Below, piece after piece: positions 62,057-64,000 of a DNA stretch of 64,000 nucleotides (position 1 is the stretch's first letter; every line of letters begins with the position of its first letter). Under the pieces are notes generated by a model. That model was given only the letters and a program-made list of their open reading frames with translations, did no database searches and had not been told where the DNA came from. The translations under genes were made by a program, and so were the position numbers. Source of the DNA: Mycolicibacterium brisbanense (lineage in GTDB: Bacteria > Actinomycetota > Actinomycetes > Mycobacteriales > Mycobacteriaceae); NCBI RefSeq assembly GCF_001570425.1, contig NZ_BCSX01000007.1, positions 1 to 64,000 of the forward strand, read 5' to 3'.

Positions 62057-63396
62057 GGCTTCTCCTGGTAGGTCTTGCCGACGACCTCTGCGTATTTCTG
62101 CGACTGCTCCAGCGCATCGGCGACGGACTTCTGCCCGGCGATCGCCGCGCTGATCTGCTGGCTCACCCGGGTTCCGAGGTCCTGAAATTCCGGGATGGCC
62201 AGGAACTGCACGCCGGTGTACGGCACCGGTTGCACCGTCGGCTTGGCGGGGGTGGCACCCTCGATCGAGTCGAGCGTCACCTGACCGAATGCCTTTGCCG
62301 CTTCTTGATATTGGGGAATCTGGTAGGTCGACAGCCGACTGCCCGGTGGCACCCGCGCCCACCCCAGTTGCTCACCGACCAGCTTGATGTAGTTCTGGTC
62401 AGTCATCCAGGAGATGAACTTCCATGCGGCGTCTGGCTTGTCGCTGCTCTTGGGGATTCCCAGCGCCCACGTGTAGAGCCATCCGGAGTTGGGCTTCTCG
62501 ACCGTCGGCGCCATGGCGTAGCCGACCTTGCCGACCACCTTCGACGACGCGGGATCCTCCAGCACCGAGACCGCCGATGTCGCGTCGTACCACATGGCGG
62601 CCCGACCTTGTGCGAACTGCGTCGCGCATTCACCGAAACCGCTTGTCGCGGCGCCGGGTTCGCCGTGGTTGCGGACCAGGTCGACGTAGAAGTTGACGGC
62701 CTTCTCCACCTCGGGGCTGGTGAGCTGGGCGTTCCATTTCTCGTCGTACCAGCGCCCGCCGAAAGTGTTGATCACGGTGTCCAGCGGGGCCAGCACCTCA
62801 CCCCAGCCGGGCTTGCCCCGCAGGCAGATGCCGACCATGTCCTGGCTGTCGAGTTTGGCCGCGGCGTCGGCGACCTGCTGCCACGTCGGGTTGTGCGGCA
62901 TCTCGATACCGGCCTGCTCGAACAGGTCCTTGCGGTACATCAGGAACGAGGACTCGCCGTAGAACGGCACCGCGTACATGTTGCCCTTGTAGGACAGTGA
63001 TTCCCGCAGCGACGGGATGAAGTCGTTCTCGTCATAGCCCGGCGTGTTGCGCGCGTAGTCGGAAAGGTTGACCAGCCAGCCGTTTTCGGCCCATTGCGGA
63101 GCCTCGTAGTTGCTGATCATCACGACGTCGAATTCCCCGCCGCCCATCGCCGTCGACGCGGTGATCTTGGCCCGCGCCTGGTTCTCCGACAGGGTGACGA
63201 ACCTGAGTTTGATATCCGGGTTGGCGGCCTCGAACCGGTTCGCCAGCGAGCGGGCGTCGGTCATCTGCGAGTTCGACACCATCGCGATGGTCACGGTCTG
63301 ATCGGTGGCGCCGAGCGAGCCCGCCCCGGCACAACCGGCCGTCAGGGCCAGGCCGGCCGCCGCGACGACCGCGGCCAGCTTTCTTGCGAATCTCAT
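62053..63396 (-). CDS. Sugar ABC transporter substrate-binding lipoprotein
   Basis: A 447-residue binding protein of the family-1 (MalE/UgpB-like) type. It has a signal peptide with lipobox LTAGC (Cys22), then TVTIAMVSNSQMTDARSLANRFEAANPDIKL, EFDVVMISNYEAPQWAENGWLVNLSDY and NMYAVPFYGESSFLMYRKDLFEQAGI, which are typical of the fold. It delivers a sugar or polyol to the permeases. It follows the regulator by 7 bp and overlaps the MalF-type gene by 4 bp. Confidence 0.94.
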   Translation of the reverse strand: MRFARKLAAVVAAAGLALTAGCAGAGSLGATDQTVTIAMVSNSQMTDARSLANRFEAANPDIKLRFVTLSENQARAKITASTAMGGGEFDVVMISNYEAPQWAENGWLVNLSDYARNTPGYDENDFIPSLRESLSYKGNMYAVPFYGESSFLMYRKDLFEQAGIEMPHNPTWQQVADAAAKLDSQDMVGICLRGKPGWGEVLAPLDTVINTFGGRWYDEKWNAQLTSPEVEKAVNFYVDLVRNHGEPGAATSGFGECATQFAQGRAAMWYDATSAVSVLEDPASSKVVGKVGYAMAPTVEKPNSGWLYTWALGIPKSSDKPDAAWKFISWMTDQNYIKLVGEQLGWARVPPGSRLSTYQIPQYQEAAKAFGQVTLDSIEGATPAKPTVQPVPYTGVQFLAIPEFQDLGTRVSQQISAAIAGQKSVADALEQSQKYAEVVGKTYQEKP

Positions 63397-63403
63397 GACA
63401 ACC

Positions 63404-64000
63404 TCATTTCTGCGCCAACAACCAACGGGCGCAATCGATATCGCATACCAACAGCCGGGCCAGCTTGCCCCGCAGAGCACCGAGGATGGCCTGATACTTA
63501 CCGGCGCCGCCGGAGACCAGAATGGTTTTCTCACACGTGCGGATGTCTTCCAGCGGCACCGACATCGCCCGCTGCTGCAGCTCATGGTGAACGGGTTCGC
63601 CATGGGCGTTGAAGAAGCGACCGCCAATCTCACCGACGGCGCCCTGGGAGACGAGCTCGTCGAGCATCCGGATATCCAGGAAGCTGCCTTCGAACAGCGT
63701 CGTGGAGGTCGATACCGCCCCCACCCCGAACAGCATGGTGTCGGCGCGCCGTCCGGCGTCCAGCGTGCGCGAGATGACCGAATCTCCGCGCATCGAAACC
63801 ACGGTCGCCGGGTCGGCATAGAGCGGGGCAGGCAGCCGGAAGGTCTCGGCGCGCAGAGTGTCGGCGCACCGCGTGAGGATCTGCTCGGTGCCGGTCTGAT
63901 ACGCGGCGGTGGACATGGCGCCGTCGAGTTGGACCACCGCACGGCAACTTGCCACACCGGGCACCAGCGCGGTCGCGACACTGACCTGCTCCGGGCCCCA
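63404..64000 (-). CDS. SorC-type sugar regulator, C-terminal part (cut by window end)
   Basis: The last 198 residues of a regulator whose start lies beyond the right edge. The visible part is a sugar-phosphate-binding domain: VVQLDGAMSTAAYQTGTEQILTRCADTLRAETFRLPAPLYADP, DTMLFGVGAVSTSTTLFEGSFLD, GAVGEIGGRFFNAHGEPVHHELQQR and GGAGKYQAILGALRGKLARLLVCD, matching the SorC/DeoR sugar-binding group. The DNA-binding domain is not in the window. It is the upstream gene of the ABC operon and probably its regulator. Confidence 0.85.
   Translation of the reverse strand, partial: WGPEQVSVATALVPGVASCRAVVQLDGAMSTAAYQTGTEQILTRCADTLRAETFRLPAPLYADPATVVSMRGDSVISRTLDAGRRADTMLFGVGAVSTSTTLFEGSFLDIRMLDELVSQGAVGEIGGRFFNAHGEPVHHELQQRAMSVPLEDIRTCEKTILVSGGAGKYQAILGALRGKLARLLVCDIDCARWLLAQK

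Overview
The window is high-GC DNA from a fast-growing mycobacterium, most like Mycolicibacterium smegmatis. Evidence for this includes F420/LLM-type oxidoreductases, LpqN- and PknH-type lipoproteins, a PerM homologue, UvrD1, a delta-type chorismate mutase, LigD and KstR-type operators. The order purN-purH, perM, 34-kDa antigen family gene, sucCD, M23 peptidase, uvrD1, chorismate mutase, pgi, SDR and Fpg-like gene matches, from memory and in inverted orientation, the Rv0959-Rv0944 region of M. tuberculosis. Extra genes are inserted between these core genes. No tRNA, rRNA, CRISPR array or prophage was seen.

Layout. 1-0.2 kb: the last codons of a probable insertion-sequence transposase. 0.2-7.9 kb: a YdcF-like protein, a VWA/ChlI-type ATPase pair, a receptor Ser/Thr kinase whose extracellular domain is LpqN-like, an alpha/beta hydrolase, and a free LpqN-like lipoprotein. 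7.9-12.5 kb: purH, purN, perM and a 34-kDa antigen family gene, all on the minus strand. 12.6-17 kb: sfnG (dimethylsulfone monooxygenase), a divergent LLM oxidoreductase behind a perfect KstR box, a PknH-like lipoprotein and a thiolase-like protein that lacks the catalytic Cys. 17-22 kb: two overlapping P-loop ATPase genes, a TetR regulator with duplicated operators, and an S9 peptidase. 22-36.4 kb: sucD-sucC, an M23 peptidase operon, uvrD1, chorismate mutase, an AbiEi/DUF559-type protein, an acyltransferase-SGNH protein, an aldehyde dehydrogenase, pgi and an SDR.

36.4-44.2 kb: an MFS exporter, an Fpg/Nei glycosylase, a FUSC protein, a small membrane protein, cobF, an AurF-like diiron protein and a second MFS protein. 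44.3-49.1 kb: an orphan chemosensory-like cluster (CheB methylesterase, STAS-HATPase fusion, CheR-PAS-coiled coil-PAS) converging on a GAF-ANTAR regulator. 49.2-56.6 kb: a second LLM gene behind a KstR box, an MFS exporter, two acyl-CoA dehydrogenases around a TetR gene, a VOC protein, a helix-hairpin-helix miniprotein and RNase HI. 56.9-64 kb: a minus-strand operon of SorC-type regulator, sugar-binding lipoprotein, two permeases and ATPase, with LigD as its apparent last gene.

The most unusual features are the CheB/CheR/STAS/ANTAR cluster in a lineage without flagella, the two matching KstR boxes 35 kb apart before two LLM genes, the kinase and lipoprotein sharing an LpqN fold, the tandem ATPase cassette with its repeats, and ligD at the end of a sugar ABC transporter operon.
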